The notes under the pieces are model-generated. The model saw only the letters and a list, made by a program, of their open reading frames with translations. It had not been told where the DNA came from and ran no database searches. 64,000 nt of DNA from Anagrus nilaparvatae. Lineage: Eukaryota; Arthropoda; Insecta; Hymenoptera; Mymaridae. Positions 12,520 to 25,029 of this stretch are shown here, one piece after another. Both the position numbers and the translations under genes were made by a program. Each line of letters opens with the position of its first letter. Position 1 is the stretch's first letter. Where the stretch lies: the NCBI GenBank assembly GCA_022575985.1, contig JAKSXM010000231.1:4652501-4716500 (forward strand), written 5' to 3'.

Positions 12520-15500
12520 ATGAAGCTGACGATTTTACTATTTTTTGCTGTTACTATTAGTAGCTTTGTAAGTATATAATTTTTAAATATTTTATCTATA
12601 AATTGTTAATAATTGTAGACCATATTCTCTACATTCGTAGGTTTTACTGCTTGAAATTTGCTCGATTTGTCTAGCAACTTGTTGGAGTTTTCTAGTAACA
12701 TTCAAACAGAAACTTAAAATTTAAATTTGCTTGAATTTTTAATTTAAACGCAAATTTTAAGTAGATCAACCTGATAGTGGATTGTTTAAAAATATTTTTA
12801 AGAATTTTCAATATAAAACAAAAATAATAAAAAAATTTATTTCCAAACTAAATTATTATTTTTTTGATTTAATTGACAAGATTGTATGGAAGATATTGTA
12901 TACCCCACTGGAAAGTTACTCCATTTTATAATTAACCATTTAACTTTTGACACAAGCTTTCGCCACAATTTTTTTGACCTAGTCTTGCTTTGACACAAAA
13001 TATAAAAATTATAATCAAGGTTTGGCACAAAATATTTTGACCATAAATATTTTTCACACAAAAATTTTTGTTATGGTTTTTCACATCAATAATATAGCTA
13101 CTAGTAAACTTTGCCACAAAAAAATTGCATACAAATTAAATTGTAAAATTTTTTTAACATTTGAGAATATTTAACACTTAAATTTTTGACACCAATAAAT
13201 CTTCAAAATTTCTTTTAACCACGTACTATTTTAATGTGTTATTCTTTGTGACCAAAATGAATTCAAAAGATTTATTGGTGTCAAAAATTTATATATTAAT
13301 TATTGTTTTATGAAGAAAAAAACTTTATATTTTAATTTTTATGTAGTTTTCTTGTGGTGGAGATTACTGTTAGTCATATTATTTGTAGGAAAATCAATAA
13401 CAAAAATATTCGTGTGAAAGTTATTTTTGGTCAAAATATTTTGTGTCAAACCTTGATTATAATTTTTATATTTCGATTTAAAAAAATTTGTGGCGAAACC
13501 ATGCATCGAAAGTTAAATGATTAATTCTATAATGGAGTAATTTTCCGGTGGGGTATACTATATCTTCCGATTGTATAATTAATGAGATTTCGGCTGATAT
13601 TTACGAATCAGTTTTTAATGATACTTTAAAGAAAGTTTTTTTGCATTTTAACAAAAATATCGAAATTGCATTTTAGAGCTCATAAAATTCACTGAAAAAA
13701 AAATATTCGGTTGCCACTACCAAAATTCCGGTTGTGGCAGCAGGAAATTTTAGTTTCTTTAAAATCGTTACAAATGACATAAAACAAAGAAAAGTTTTAA
13801 AAAATTTATTATTTTGCCCAAAAATTTTTTTTCAATCACCATGCTGTGGTATTTGCATTTTAAATGAATAAAAATCATTTTTTAAAAATTTTTCTTACAT
13901 ATTCAGAATTTTGAAATCGTATGAATGAGAAAAAAAAATTCCGGGTAACACGACCGACGGGTAGCCACAACTTGAATTTTTTTTCACTGTAAGACTCTAG
14001 TAAACTTAGATATACGTTAAAAATCATATAGAAGAGTTGAGAGACCGACAAAAAATTATTTTGAAAATTTATAGATTCAGAGTCGTTAATAATGAGTAAT
14101 AAGTTTCATATTAAAAAATAGTCTTAAAAAAATATACAATCTTTATATTTTGTTTATAATTATTACGTTCCTTCGTGTAAAAAATCTAGCACTTGTAAAA
14201 TTTTTTAAAAACTCAAAGATTATTATAAAGATCGAAGAATTTTATTTTCTTTACTTAAAAATATTTTATAAGGTAAAGTTAATTTTAAATTTGGAATTGT
14301 ATAAAAAAAATTTTTATAAAATTGTAAAATATTGTAAAATTTTGAGCCTGGATAATGAAGACTGAAGGTCTTCGAAACGTGGACAATTTATTGAAAAAAT
14401 AAAGCAAATTATTGTTAGCTCAGAAATCAAATATTTTTATTTAATAAATATTGTAAAATTTTTACTGCTTATTTCGTAGAAAAGGTTGTGACACTACAAA
14501 AATTATTCTTAAAAATCATTTATGCAATACTATTGGGTTTTTAAAACCTTGTCGGGATAAGATAAGGCTTTTATAAAAAATTTTGAAAATTACAAAAATA
14601 TTTCGTAATTTCCAAAATAAAATTGGTGAATGCATGATATCACTTTTAAAATCAATTATTCTATTCTCAATTCATTTAAAATAAAAAATTTATATTATTC
14701 TAATTCTCTTTAAATTAATTTTAAAATTTTAATTTTTTTTTTCGTGACTTGAATTTATAAATATACTTATAATCTATAGAAATCTTTCATTAATGTTTCT
14801 TAACTCATTACTAAATTATTTATAAAAGTAACCAATAGTTTATTAAATAATTTGTTTATGATAGATATTATTTTCACTTATTTTATTAAAATTTTTTTAC
14901 ATTTAATTTAATCATACATTAATTTATTTTTATTAATAATAATTAAATTTAATTAAACTTAATTTTAAATTAAATTTTTTTTAGGTAGTTGATGGGAATC
15001 CAACTGCAAATGATGCAAGATTTATTGATGAGGAGTTTCTGCAAAAGCTTAAACAGGCTCGAGATATAATAGCAGCCAACTCTCAACATTTAAATGCACA
15101 ATTTAGCAAAAGAGATATTCTTCGGCATTTTGTCGATAAAAAGTTACCTTCGTCTAGACTTGGAATCCGTAAAAATATAATTCGTCCATTTATTGATAAA
15201 ATGCACCCACGCTCTAATAGTCTCTCTATTTCTAATCAGCGGAATCAAGCTGAAATCAAAGAAGTTACAGACTTTTTTGATTCAGTAATAAGACAGTATG
15301 ATCCTGTAGAAGAAGAGCATCAAGGAATAATTAATGGAATTTTAAGTTATCTACCAGGATTCTCTTCTTCTTCAGCAGCAAATACATCCCAAGCAACATC
15401 TGCTTCTAATAGCGAAAATCCAATTCAAAACATTTTACAACAACTTGATTACTTAATAGGATTAAACAAACAACCAGAAAATAATGGCATCCTGCACAAT

Positions 15501-15578
15501 ATTTCCAGTCAAATACCAGGATTCAATATTGTAAAAACGTTACTTCCGTTAAAAAAGATTTTGCTCATGGCAATATAA
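12520..15578 (+). CDS. Predicted secreted protein, two exons (213 aa)
   Basis: Exon 1 is 12520-12567 (MKLTILLFFAVTISSF, a signal peptide), followed by GTAAGT. The intron is about 2.4 kb and ends TTTTTTTTAG. Exon 2 is 14985-15578, starting VVDGNPTAND; the join is phase 0. The exon-2 frame is open for 72 codons before its first internal Met, which supports this splice over a start at 15201. The mature protein has an acidic/amphipathic helix-like region (EEFLQKLKQARDII), a basic middle (RKNIIRPFIDK), a Ser/Ala/Asn-rich linker around residues 135-155 and a Leu/Ile-rich tail with two related segments: GILSYLPGF and NISSQIPGF. No Cys residues are visible and I recognise no family. Exon 1 has exactly the same coding length as in the gene at 7580. 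The large intron contains an inverted-repeat element at 12877-13583. Confidence 0.68.
12877..13583. mobile_element. Foldback (MITE-like) element in an intron
   Basis: The left arm starts near ATTGTATGGAAGATATTGTA and runs through 'ataccccactggaaagttac'. The complementary right arm ends 'ggtggggtatactatatctt' then 'ccgattgtataat'. The two arms pair for most of their length and meet near 13230, where 'tttgacaccaataaatctt' pairs with 'aagatttattggtgtcaaa'. No coding capacity. It lies wholly inside the intron of the secreted-protein gene at 12520-15578. Confidence 0.65.
13692..13992. repeat. Possible small MITE in the same intron
   Basis: 'attcactgaaaaaaaaatat' at the left and 'gaattttttttcactgtaag' at the right form weak terminal inverted repeats about 300 bp apart. 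Pairing is short, so this is a tentative call. Confidence 0.3.
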
Positions 15579-15595
15579 AAATTTTGTTAATATTT

Positions 15596-15601
15596 AATAA
15601 A
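15596..15601 (+). terminator. Polyadenylation signal
   Basis: AATAAA 18 bases after the stop codon of the 12520-15578 gene, with a second AATAAA-like run immediately after. Confidence 0.55.
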
Positions 15602-16933
15602 CAAATAAATTTTAGTAATTGTAAATAGAAAAATATTAAATTGTTTAATTTTTTAACTTAAACATTTTAAATAACAATAAGTTCTCAATGATTAAAATAA
15701 TTTTTTTTATAAATAATTATTTTCAGAAGAATTTATTCTTACAAATTAAAAATTAAAAATTAAAATATCTTCATTTTGTACTAGTTTTCAGAGAGTTATC
15801 AAACTGGCACAATATAATATTAAAATTTTTCGATTAATATTCGAACTAAGCTAAACAAAAATTTTTTAATGATTATTCTTATCTTAACTTATCTCATCTT
15901 ATTTCTAATTTTTTTTTTTTTTTTATAAATAAAAACAATTCTACATACAGTAAGACGTCGATTATAAACAATGAACTTTTTACATAATTTTAATAAACCA
16001 TTATTATTTTTGTTTTCAAAATGTATTTCAAGAAAAAAATATTTGTCAAGTTTATTAAACCATATTGATTTAAGTTTTTCACTGTTTCAGACCTTTTTCA
16101 GTACAAAATGACGAAAAATTCGAAAAAAAAACTGACATATTTTATATACCCTTTTCGATTTTAGGCAAATTAAAAATTGTCAAGAAAATCCAGTTCCCCT
16201 AATTTATCAGCACTTTTATTATTAGAAAATTTGGTTTATAATGAATTTCTACCAATTCAAATTGTTCTATATGGCTAAAAAACTAAAAATAAAAAATTCC
16301 TTTTTTAAAGTCCAAACAAGGCTTGCCTTTTTAGACTTTTTTCACCAATAGTTATTCAGTATTGCATAATAATCACCATAACGAACCTTTAACATCAATT
16401 TATTACGTTTTTTTATATAATTATAAGGTAAAAACCTCTTAAAACCATTAAACCAAAATCGTTACATACGGCCTTAATATATGAATTTTTCTATAGAACA
16501 ATGACATATACATTTTTGAGTAACTCTTACTAAAAAAACAAGTTTTGGAAGTAAATTTTAAAAATATTTAATAATTTTTAAAAAAAAGAGGAACGGTAAA
16601 GGCTTTTTTATAGAAAAATCAAAATAATTCGTAGACAAATGAACAAAAAAACTTTTCCGTTTGGAAAGTAAAGTAATTTTATGATTGAAACTTGCTAATT
16701 TTTTAATATTTTAATTACAACGTTTCTTAATAGGAGATCTAGGGGGCTTTTTTTTGTCCCTTCGTGGTTTTTGAATTTGAACTGATTTTTTTTCCTACTC
16801 TTTTTTGAAAATTAATTGATAGATGTGAGTGAAAGACACTCAAAGTATAGGAATCTCCTTTGTGACAGGGAACGGTAAAAGCTTTTTTGCTATATTTTTA
16901 TATTTTATAAAACATTAAATTATGTTGATTTTT

Positions 16934-17259
16934 ATGGGTCTACCCGGGACCTACACATTTCGATCTTGCACATCTATTTTCTTACACATTTTATTACACG
17001 AAAAAAATATTACACATTAAATAAATTACCAAAATAAATCTTACACAGAAAATTAATAATTAAATATTTTATATATTTTTATAATTTTCATATTGTTTTA
17101 CAATTAAAATATATAAAATATTTAATTATTAATTTTCCTACACTTGTGTAAGATTTATTTTGGTAATTTATTTAATGTGTAATATTTTTTTCGTGTAATA
17201 AAATGTGTAAGAAAATAGATGTGCAAGATCAAAATGTGTAGGTTCCGGGTAGACCCATT
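16934..17259. mobile_element. Near-perfect palindromic foldback element
   Basis: Ends ATGGGTCTACCCGGGACCTA and, in complement, ATGGGTCTACCCGGAACCTA. The arms stay almost perfectly complementary for about 150 bases each and contain repeated TTACACA motifs. The centre is an AT-rich 'ttttataattttcatattg' loop near 17090. No coding capacity. A perfect target duplication is not evident; both flanks are T-rich ('ttttat'). Confidence 0.7.
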
Positions 17260-18859
17260 TTTATGATGTACCATCAAAAACTTATTGAAATTGAAATTTA
17301 AAAAAAATTTTTTTTTAAATTAATGCATCTGGTAGTCAGAAACGTACTTTTGCAAAAAAAACGATAATGAGCCATAAATGTAAATAAAGCCAAAATTTCT
17401 AAAAATTCAACAATTTTTAAATTCACCTAAGTATATTATAAAAAAATTTTAAAAAATATTTTTTCATACTTGATTACCATTTCATTTAGTAGAATTAAAT
17501 TAGAATTTCATTTAATATATTAAATACATGTATATAAGTATACATATATATTTAATTTATAGAATATTTTTTGAATTTATTGACCAAGAGGAATAAAATG
17601 AAAAAAATGTAATATGTATAGTTTACAAAAATTTTTTTATTACTGTTGTTAATTAATACATATTTTTTTTTTATTTGCTTCTAAGAAAAAAATTTCTGTT
17701 GATAAATTTTTATGATAGGTACATAATAAAAATATAAAATATACCATCGTTTTTTTTGTTGAATTTTTTATGTAGAGAAAGTTGTAACATTTTTATATAT
17801 TGCGTAACAATTTTTATAGTTTTTCACTCCTTTAGGAATATTTTAAATCTTTATAATATAAAAATAAAAATTAACTCAACGTTATGCATTTCCAAAACTT
17901 TAATTTTATTCTCATCGAAAATAAATATTTTATTTTTTTCTTATATCGTGATTTTTTGTTGTTTAATTTACTGAAAATAATATATAATTTACCCGTAATC
18001 AGCAATTCCAATTTACTATATATTTTATTGTTTACTTAAAGTTATTAAGTATTATTTATATATTTAACAAACTAACATAAATAAAAGAAATAATATAAGT
18101 ACTATAATTAAAAATTTTATGACATTATTTTAGCCAAACAGTTTGAATTCGAAAATTCTGAAGCCTTTTGAAATTAATGGTCACCATTTAATACTATAAA
18201 ATCAATTGATATCAATGCAATAATTATGGTGTATTAACACTTGATCCATGATTCGCTTCGGTTTTAAAAATTAGAATTAGAGCAAATCTTGAGTTGAGAG
18301 CTTAGTATTTTTTTAATACAGATTTCTAAACATTGATTTAAAGTCATTGCATATTTTTATTATTGAGTTACAATAAAAAATAATCCATTTATTAATTAAT
18401 TTTTTATAATTTTTAACATTTAATTTTGACATCTTTAATTAATGTTAAAAAAAAACAATAAATATTTATTTAATCTTTTTGAATAAATAAGTACTATAAA
18501 TATAATATAAATTAAATTTTAATACATTTATTTGAAAGATAACAATTAAAAAAACAAATATATATTATTTTAAAAATTTATTATATTTAATTAAATTTAT
18601 TATTTGTAGAAGCAAATTTTTTTATTTTCTTTAATTTAAATAAATCATTTCTGTCGGGTCGTAATAAAATTAAATAATTAAAATTTAAAAAAAAAAATTA
18701 TTAATAGAAGCTAATTTTTCAAAAAAAAAAAGAGCTTCTAACTAGCTTGTGTAAACATAACCTGAATACATGCAAAATGTTTATTGTAGCTTTGTACTTT
18801 CTATAATAAATAAATGTTACGCAATTACAATAAAATTTGCTATTTTTATAATTTGTAAT

Positions 18860-18975
18860 TATCACCTTTACTAGATATTAAGATTATAGACGCAAATTAT
18901 TCTGATTCCATAAATCCGAATTATTCAAAGTCTTTAAATCGAAATTATTCTAAGCTTCATTTGTTACTACTATTC
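18860..18975 (-). repeat. Degenerate 'AATTATTCTAAGTC' minisatellite, locus 1
   Basis: Three or four diverged units of about 25-30 bp of the type 'ttattctaagtccataaatc'. The same motif recurs at 23880-24060 and, in complement, at 25440-25690. Confidence 0.5.
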
Positions 18976-18992
18976 TATTAAGACCCAATTTT

Positions 18993-19206
18993 GTTTTCTT
19001 GTTAGTGACCAGAAAGTGCGTGTTTTCTGGCCGCTGCGCTATTCGAAAAAACGCATTTTCTCGACACTGAGCAAGAAAAATTATGTTTTGTCCTTGGCCA
19101 CAAAAAAAGGATGCCCCAAATCGCACGTAAATTACCGTGCGAGGCGCAATTTACGTGCGATTTGGGCCATTCTTTACTTTTGTGGCCATGGGTAAAAATA
19201 TACTAT
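18993..19206 (+). repeat. Structured repeat family B, copy 2
   Basis: Nearly identical to the copy at 1481 in its outer parts. The central block differs: here a perfect local palindrome, 'cgcacgtaaattaccgtgcg' followed by its complement-like partner, replaces the 'atcctcggcttcgcctcgga' block of copy 1. Ends in AAAATATACTATT. Confidence 0.65.
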
Positions 19207-20340
19207 TTCCAAATTTTTTTTACCGAAAAATCTCGATATACTTTTTTTTTTTTTTAATTTGGATGTAATACCTCATTTTTTCCACGAAAGTACTAATATC
19301 CAGAAGTATCGTTTTTAGTTGATACCTTGATTCTTATAATTTATTTTTTTTTAATTATCATCTCAAAATTTGTTTTCACCAAAAAATACAAAAAATACCA
19401 ATTTTTTCTAATTTTTTTCTATGGGAGTACTAGTTTTAGAATAGATATTTTTGTTTGAAAATTTTTGCCGCCAAAAAATACAAAACACGCCAATATTTTT
19501 TTTTCTGTACAGTAGCCACGAAAGTACGATTTCCTGGCCGCTGTGCAGCCAAGGAAATCGGAATTTCTCGCTACTGTCACAGAAAAATTTTATACGGCCC
19601 TTGTCCATAAATAAAGAATGTCCCAAACCGCAGTTTACCAACTTCGGCTTTTCCTCGGAAGGTAATTTACGTGCGATTTGGGCCATTCTTTACTTTTCTG
19701 GACACGAGCCGTAAATATACTATTTTTTTAGGTTGTAATACTTAATTTCATTCTATGAAAGTACAAATTTCTAGAATTATCGTTTTTACTCGATATCTCC
19801 AATCTGATACTCAATTTTTCTAAAATTTTTTTTTTTTAATTTTTTACATAAAAAAATTAAAAAATTACCATTATTTTTTTTTATTTGGATGTACTGCCTA
19901 ATTTATTTCTATGAAAGTATTAATATCTAGAAATATTGTTTTTACTTCATATCTTCAATCTGATACTTAATTTTTGGAAAATTTTAGTCACAAAAATTTT
20001 CCCATTAAATAATACAAAAAACACTACTTTTTTTTTCTTTTCGGATGTATAGTACATAATTTTTTTCTATGAAAGTATTAATTTAGAAACATCTTTTCAA
20101 CTTGATATTTTCAATTAGATAATTAATTTTTTGAAAACTTTTTCTCTCAAACTTTTGCCACCAAAAAATACAAGAAAAAAAAATTTTATTCTTTATGGAC
20201 GTAATACCTCATTTTTTTCTATGGAATTTCTAATTTTAGAAATTCAATATAACTACGCCAGCTATAGCAAAAACTATCTAACAGATATAATTATCGTAAA
20301 AAAAGATTATGTACTGGTGTAGAAAAATTTACCTTTTTTT
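19200..20340. repeat. Degenerate tandem repeat, period about 165-175 bp
   Basis: Five or six diverged units carry the ordered motifs 'ggatgtaatacct', 'tatgaaagta', 'tatcgtttttac', 'tgatactcaattttt' and 'ccaaaaaatacaaaa'. Family B copy 3 (19503-19724) interrupts it. Related units reappear at 29575-30120. Confidence 0.6.
19503..19724 (+). repeat. Structured repeat family B, copy 3 (diverged)
   Basis: Same architecture as copies 1 and 2 but diverged: 'agtagccacgaaagtacgat' head, 'ttcggcttttcctcggaagg' centre, 'gtgcgatttgggccattctt' and the AAATATACTATT end. It lies inside the tandem repeat at 19200-20340. Confidence 0.6.
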
Positions 20341-20795
20341 TTTGTAAAAAACCTAATTTTTTCCAGGAGATGTTAAACTGACAATATCATGGAAAAGATC
20401 ATTTTTAGTTTTTCTTATTACATTTTATTTTGTTAGGTAAAGTAGACAATTAAGAGCATTTTGTTATTACTAATTAGGAACTATAGTGCCAATTGTTTGG
20501 CAGCGTTTTTTTGCATGTGACCAATACCTAAATAAATTTGTAAAAAATTTTGTCTCAAACTTTTTGTGTAAAAATTAAAAAAACTCCTTTATTTTTTTTA
20601 TTTTTCAAACAAATACCTAATTCTTTTCTATGGGAGTTTAAATTAGATAGTCTAAGTATAAGTTTTTCTCCAACGCTATAAATTTATTATTTAATATTTT
20701 ATAAATGATTTTGCTCTTATAAAGTACCCAAAAAGTATTATGAATGCTAAACTTTAACTAAAAGTTGAATTTTTAACGCTGGACATATTTGGAAT

Positions 20796-20872
20796 AAATA
20801 AATAAAATGAGACGATGTCTTCCAGCAAAAATATTTTTATTTATAAAAGACATCGTCTCATTTTATTTATTT
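20796..20872. repeat. Perfect 26-bp stem hairpin
   Basis: A 26-base left arm at 20796-20821 containing ATGAGACGATGTCTT is exactly complementary to 20847-20872, with a 25-base loop. It may be a short MITE end pair or a structured RNA; nothing nearby decides between these. Confidence 0.6.
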
Positions 20873-21741
20873 AACTAAAAGTTATAAAAATTGACGAAAA
20901 AAAGATTTAAGAATAAAAAAATTTTAATTTTTAATAAATAAATAAATTTAAATCTCCTATATTGTTAGTTTACCAAAATCATTTTATTGTGGTTCTTCGA
21001 AATTTTTAACAATGAAAAAGTTAAAAAAAAAAATATGACACCTGCCGATTCGAGTTTCTTTACACCCGGTCTATAGTATTCTATATAGTTTTCTTTTTCC
21101 GTATTCCTGTTAGAAAAATTCCAACTCTATCTATTTGTGAAAAAATGCAATCTTTAATTATTGATGTGAAAAAATATAAATTTATCATTTAGAATAATTT
21201 CAATTTATAAAAAAAAAAAAAAAAAAAGTTATGGAGATATTTTTTATGATATTTAAAAACTTAATCGGGCGCAAAAGCTCAATTACTTCTTAATTTTTTT
21301 TTTTTAATGAAAGAAAATTTATATTTTTAATAAAAAATACTTTCAATTTTAAGTAACAGTAAAATATTCAGTAAAAAACTTTTTTAATATATAAAATTTA
21401 TATTGTTTCGATAGGTTTCATCATGTCTCTTTTAAGCTTACGGAAAATCTTTAACTCAATCGGCCACTAGATATTAAAAGTTCTATACGTCTAGGTCTTT
21501 ATCGGCGCTTATTGCGAGGTTTCAGAACATTCAATAAAATCTCATAAAAGAAAAAAAAAACTAAAAAATAAACCATAAATATTTGGTATTTATTGAAAAC
21601 ACTGAATATTTTACTTATCCGCTACCTTTTTTTTTTAATTCAATTTACAAAATAATATTTATTTTTCCACCAAAAAAATTGTAGTACCTTTTAAGAGAAC
21701 AATAAAACATGCAGTAAAAAACTAATAAAGCAAAAAAAAAA

Positions 21742-21813
21742 GGGCCCCTCCGGGATTTGAACCCGGGACCTCCTGCACCCAAAGCAGGAATCATACCCCT
21801 AGACCAAGAGGCC
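21742..21813 (-). tRNA. tRNA-Pro (anticodon TGG)
   Basis: The 72-base minus-strand sequence folds as a complete cloverleaf. The acceptor GGCCTCT pairs with AGGGGCC (one G-T pair), the D arm includes GTCTAGGGGTATGAT, and the anticodon stem-loop TCCTGCTTTGGGTGCAGGA shows TGG at 34-36. The T arm is CCCGGGTTCAAATCCCGG. Internal A and B box sequences are intact (B box GGTTCAAATCC). No intron. A T-run follows shortly downstream on the minus strand, consistent with RNA polymerase III termination. Confidence 0.93.
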
Positions 21814-22836
21814 TCTTGAAATATTGTTGTTAAAATTACTTTTTTATTTCAAATTATGCTAATCATATCGAAAAGAGAAAGTATATAAATAATATGCAAA
21901 TAATAAAATCTTTACAGCTTTACCAAAAAATGCTGTCTTTAGTATAGTTACATTTATTTATGTTCCTTTATATTTACTCATTAAAAATACAGTTATACTT
22001 ATTTATATTATCTTTATTTATAATTATTACATTTTAATATTTTTATCACATTTAAATTCCTTTTATGAATTTTTTTCTTTATATTACTACTACTCAATAA
22101 ACTGATAAAAGAGATTGATATGTATCCATGAATATCATGAATACAGGGGTTTGATTCAGTAATTTTATCGACAAATACAACGATACAAGATAATCGCGAT
22201 AAATTCGATAGGTAGATGATATCTATAAAAATACTAACTTTCCTAAAAAAATTTTATTTTTTGTCAATACTGACAACTAAAGGCACGAAATTTATTATTT
22301 TTAATTATTCAGTTGGGTTTTTTTTTAAATTTAAATTAAAAACTTCTCAAAATAGGTATTATTACAGTGTAAAAAATATTTGATACAGTACGACCACCAG
22401 CCGACCACACTCATTTTATAAGTTAAAATTAAAAAATTATTTTTTATTTGAATCCTTGGATGGGGAAGCCACCTTTTAAAAATTTATTTATTTATTTAAT
22501 ATAAGTTCACTTAATTAAACAATTTATTAATTATTTGCATGCCTAAATTTTATTTGATTATTTATACGAACTTTTTTAATTTTAAATCATAGTGGTTGTT
22601 AAAAAAGGCAGCAGTTATAGTTGGGAAATAAAATATTTTAGATATATTAAAAATTTGTTGCTTTTTTCCAAATTTTTTTAAACTTAACAATAATTTTTAC
22701 AATGATCTCATCAAAGAGGTGAAAATAGGGATAAACATGATTTTACTTTTTTAGTTAGTTTTAGGAAAATTATTTTATATTACACGATTTCCCGGATCTA
22801 ATACGTTATAACTTCTGATTATTAAATTTATTACTA
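21814..22836. other. Gene-free spacer
   Basis: AT-rich sequence with no gene or clear repeat that I can define. Confidence 0.45.
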
Positions 22837-23070
22837 GATACCGTCAAAGACGGGTAGAGCGAAGCTGATCATGTTAAAAAAAAGCAAGAAAAGAGTTTCA
22901 GTAATTTTTTAATTTTTGGATTTTAAAAGTTTTGATTTGATTGAGTTGAATAATAATGTTTAAATAAGACGTAAAAAAAAAGGATTGACCAAAAAGGAAA
23001 CCAAAAATCCGCCCCTTATTTTTTAACCTTATTATTTGTTTGCTGAAAAGATTTCAACCAAACTTTTGTT
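22837..23070 (+). repeat. Dispersed repeat family A, copy 2
   Basis: Direct, diverged copy of 218-470, starting TACCGTCAAAGACGGGTAGA and ending 'ttatttgtttgctgaaaaga'. Confidence 0.6.
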
Positions 23071-23409
23071 TGCGGGTTTCCGAATTCGACAACCAGAATT
23101 AGAAAAAGTCTTCTGTAGGTTTAGTATGTCACTGAATCCGAATTTGGGGTCCCATTGGGTTAGAAAATAGGATAATACAGCGGAAACTTTCCATCTTATG
23201 GGTTTTTTTACAATATTTTGGAACTAATGATCAAACTAATAAGTGCCACATTTTAAGAGTTATTAAATATTGAATTTAATAAAATATTTATTTTATTCTG
23301 TATCAATAAAAGAATATTAGAGCTAATTATTGGTGTTAAAAACTATCTCCAGGGTAAGATAAAATCGGAAAAATACAATGTGAGTCCTTTTCTTTATTTT
23401 TCTTTAAAT

Positions 23410-23704
23410 CTACACTGACAGTAGTACGGGGAAGCAGATATCCCATTCGGGAAAGAATCTTCCCCTAAATTTGTATAAAATCTTTCTTATGTTTTTGGAG
23501 CACTGTTATCTCAAAATAAGAAAAATACCTTTCAAAATACCTTCCGCCGATAAAGAAGATTGCAGTTTTTACTACTCTAATTCTATTATTTAAAAATTTT
23601 GGGAAGATTCTTTCCCAAAATAAGAAATATTCCATCCTAAAAGCTTGAGAACTTTGTTGCCTTAACTGAGGGAATGATTCCTTCCCCTACTACTGTCAGT
23701 GTAG
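23410..23704. mobile_element. Small inverted-repeat element with possible TA target sites
   Basis: Left end CTACACTGACAGTAG and right end CTACTGTCAGTGTAG are exact complements. If the outer TA dinucleotides are target duplications, the ends read CACTGACAGTAG, a Tc1/mariner-like arrangement. Inner segments (GAAAGAATCTTCCC / GGGAAGATTCTTTC) also pair. About 295 bp, non-coding. Confidence 0.6.
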
Positions 23705-23879
23705 CATTTGAAAAAGTTTTATCTTATTTAAACTTTTATTTAATTCTCTGACTCCTATACGGGGGTGAAAATGGATAAAACTACCCCTGAATTTAACAGA
23801 AAATGAAAAAAACTTATAACTGGTTTGTGTTTTCACACAACCAACGATCATGGAACATGTTCACTTATAACATTTTTAA

Positions 23880-24060
23880 CGTATATTCCCTAATTATTAT
23901 AAGTCCTAACATCGAAATTACAATAAATCCCGAAATATAAATTATCCTATGTCCATAAACCTAAAGTAATCTAAGTTCTTGTTCTTATCAGGGCCTGATC
24001 AGGCCCTTCCTCCCACTTCAAATTATTCTAAGTCCCTTAATCGGAAATATTCTAAGTCCA
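23880..24060 (+). repeat. Degenerate 'AATTATTCTAAGTC' minisatellite, locus 2
   Basis: Diverged units such as 'attattctaagtcccttaat' and 'taatctaagttc', of about 25-30 bp. 'gggcctgatcaggccc', a perfect 16-bp palindrome, lies within it near 23991. A run of about 16 C follows near 24098. Confidence 0.5.
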
Positions 24061-24504
24061 TTTCACACCCCCCCTAAAAACGTCGTCAATCTTTCAACCC
24101 CCCCCCCCCCCTTAAATCGTCAATACACGGTGATCCCGAGCGGGACGTGAATTTTATTTTATTCGGTGCATCGCTATTTGTTGATGCTTGTAATCTTAGC
24201 TGTGAATGGTTTACTAATACACAAACAATGCATCCGCTCTGGATCGCCCTGTATTTTACCCCCTCCCCCCTAAATACGTCATTTTTTTACCCACTCCCTG
24301 CCGAGCTGGACTTTTTCAATAACCCATCCAATGAACATGTTCCATGTTAAAAATGTATTACATTTTATTTTTCAGACTTTTCATAACTTCTGCGGTATGA
24401 AAAATGGCTTTTTTTAACATATTTATTTAGTAAATAAAGAAACGGAGGATTAATATAGGAGTGGGGACAATTTTTTTGTTGAATCCTGAAAAAGGCATAT
24501 ACAC

Positions 24505-24699
24505 GGTCTTTGGGTGCTGGACGTGTTATTTTTAAAGTCAAATAAAAAAAAAAATTAAAGGTTTCGAATTATTACACACTAACACTTTTATATAGTAGTA
24601 TAAGTGAACGCGACATACGGAGATGTCCCATTGATACCAACCTATGAATTTAATTTTGTCATATGACTTTAAAAATACCATGTCCAGCACCGGAAGACC
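24505..24699. mobile_element. Small inverted-repeat (MITE-like) element
   Basis: The left end runs GGTCTTTGGGTGCTGGAC then 'gtgttatttttaaagtca'. The right end runs 'tgactttaaaaataccat' then GTCCAGCACCGGAAGACC. The arms are about 40 bp with few mismatches. Non-coding. Confidence 0.55.
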
Positions 24700-25029
24700 A
24701 TGTAATAACAAAGATTTTGCAAGAAAAATTTTTTGCTTAAGTTCCCTTAAATGGAAAAAGTTAACAAAGTTGTAAAAAGAGGGCAGATTTTTCGGTGTCT
24801 TTACTTTGCTTTCGCTAACAAGAGACCGCTACCTTTAGGAAACCAAATTACAAATTACTTTCATTAATATATTGAAAAAAACCCCCGATAACCTCCGTTT
24901 ATTCCAACGGGCCTTCTAGGCATAAAAATACTTTGCACAAGGCTTTTAAATAGAGTTTTTTAGTAATATTGCTTTTTAGCTAGTTAGCTAACAAAAATAC
25001 TTCTTGTTGGCTTAAATTTATTAGTATTA

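Larger units (their letters stand above)
15602..18992. other. Gene-free AT-rich region
   Basis: No supported gene. Holds the palindrome at 16934-17259 and extremely AT-rich sequence around 17500-18800. Confidence 0.5.

Noticed and set aside
14150..14365. 71-codon open frame within the intron of the second secreted-protein gene
   Set aside because: Low-complexity Lys/Phe/Ile composition, no splice sites flanking it in a compatible phase, no domain.
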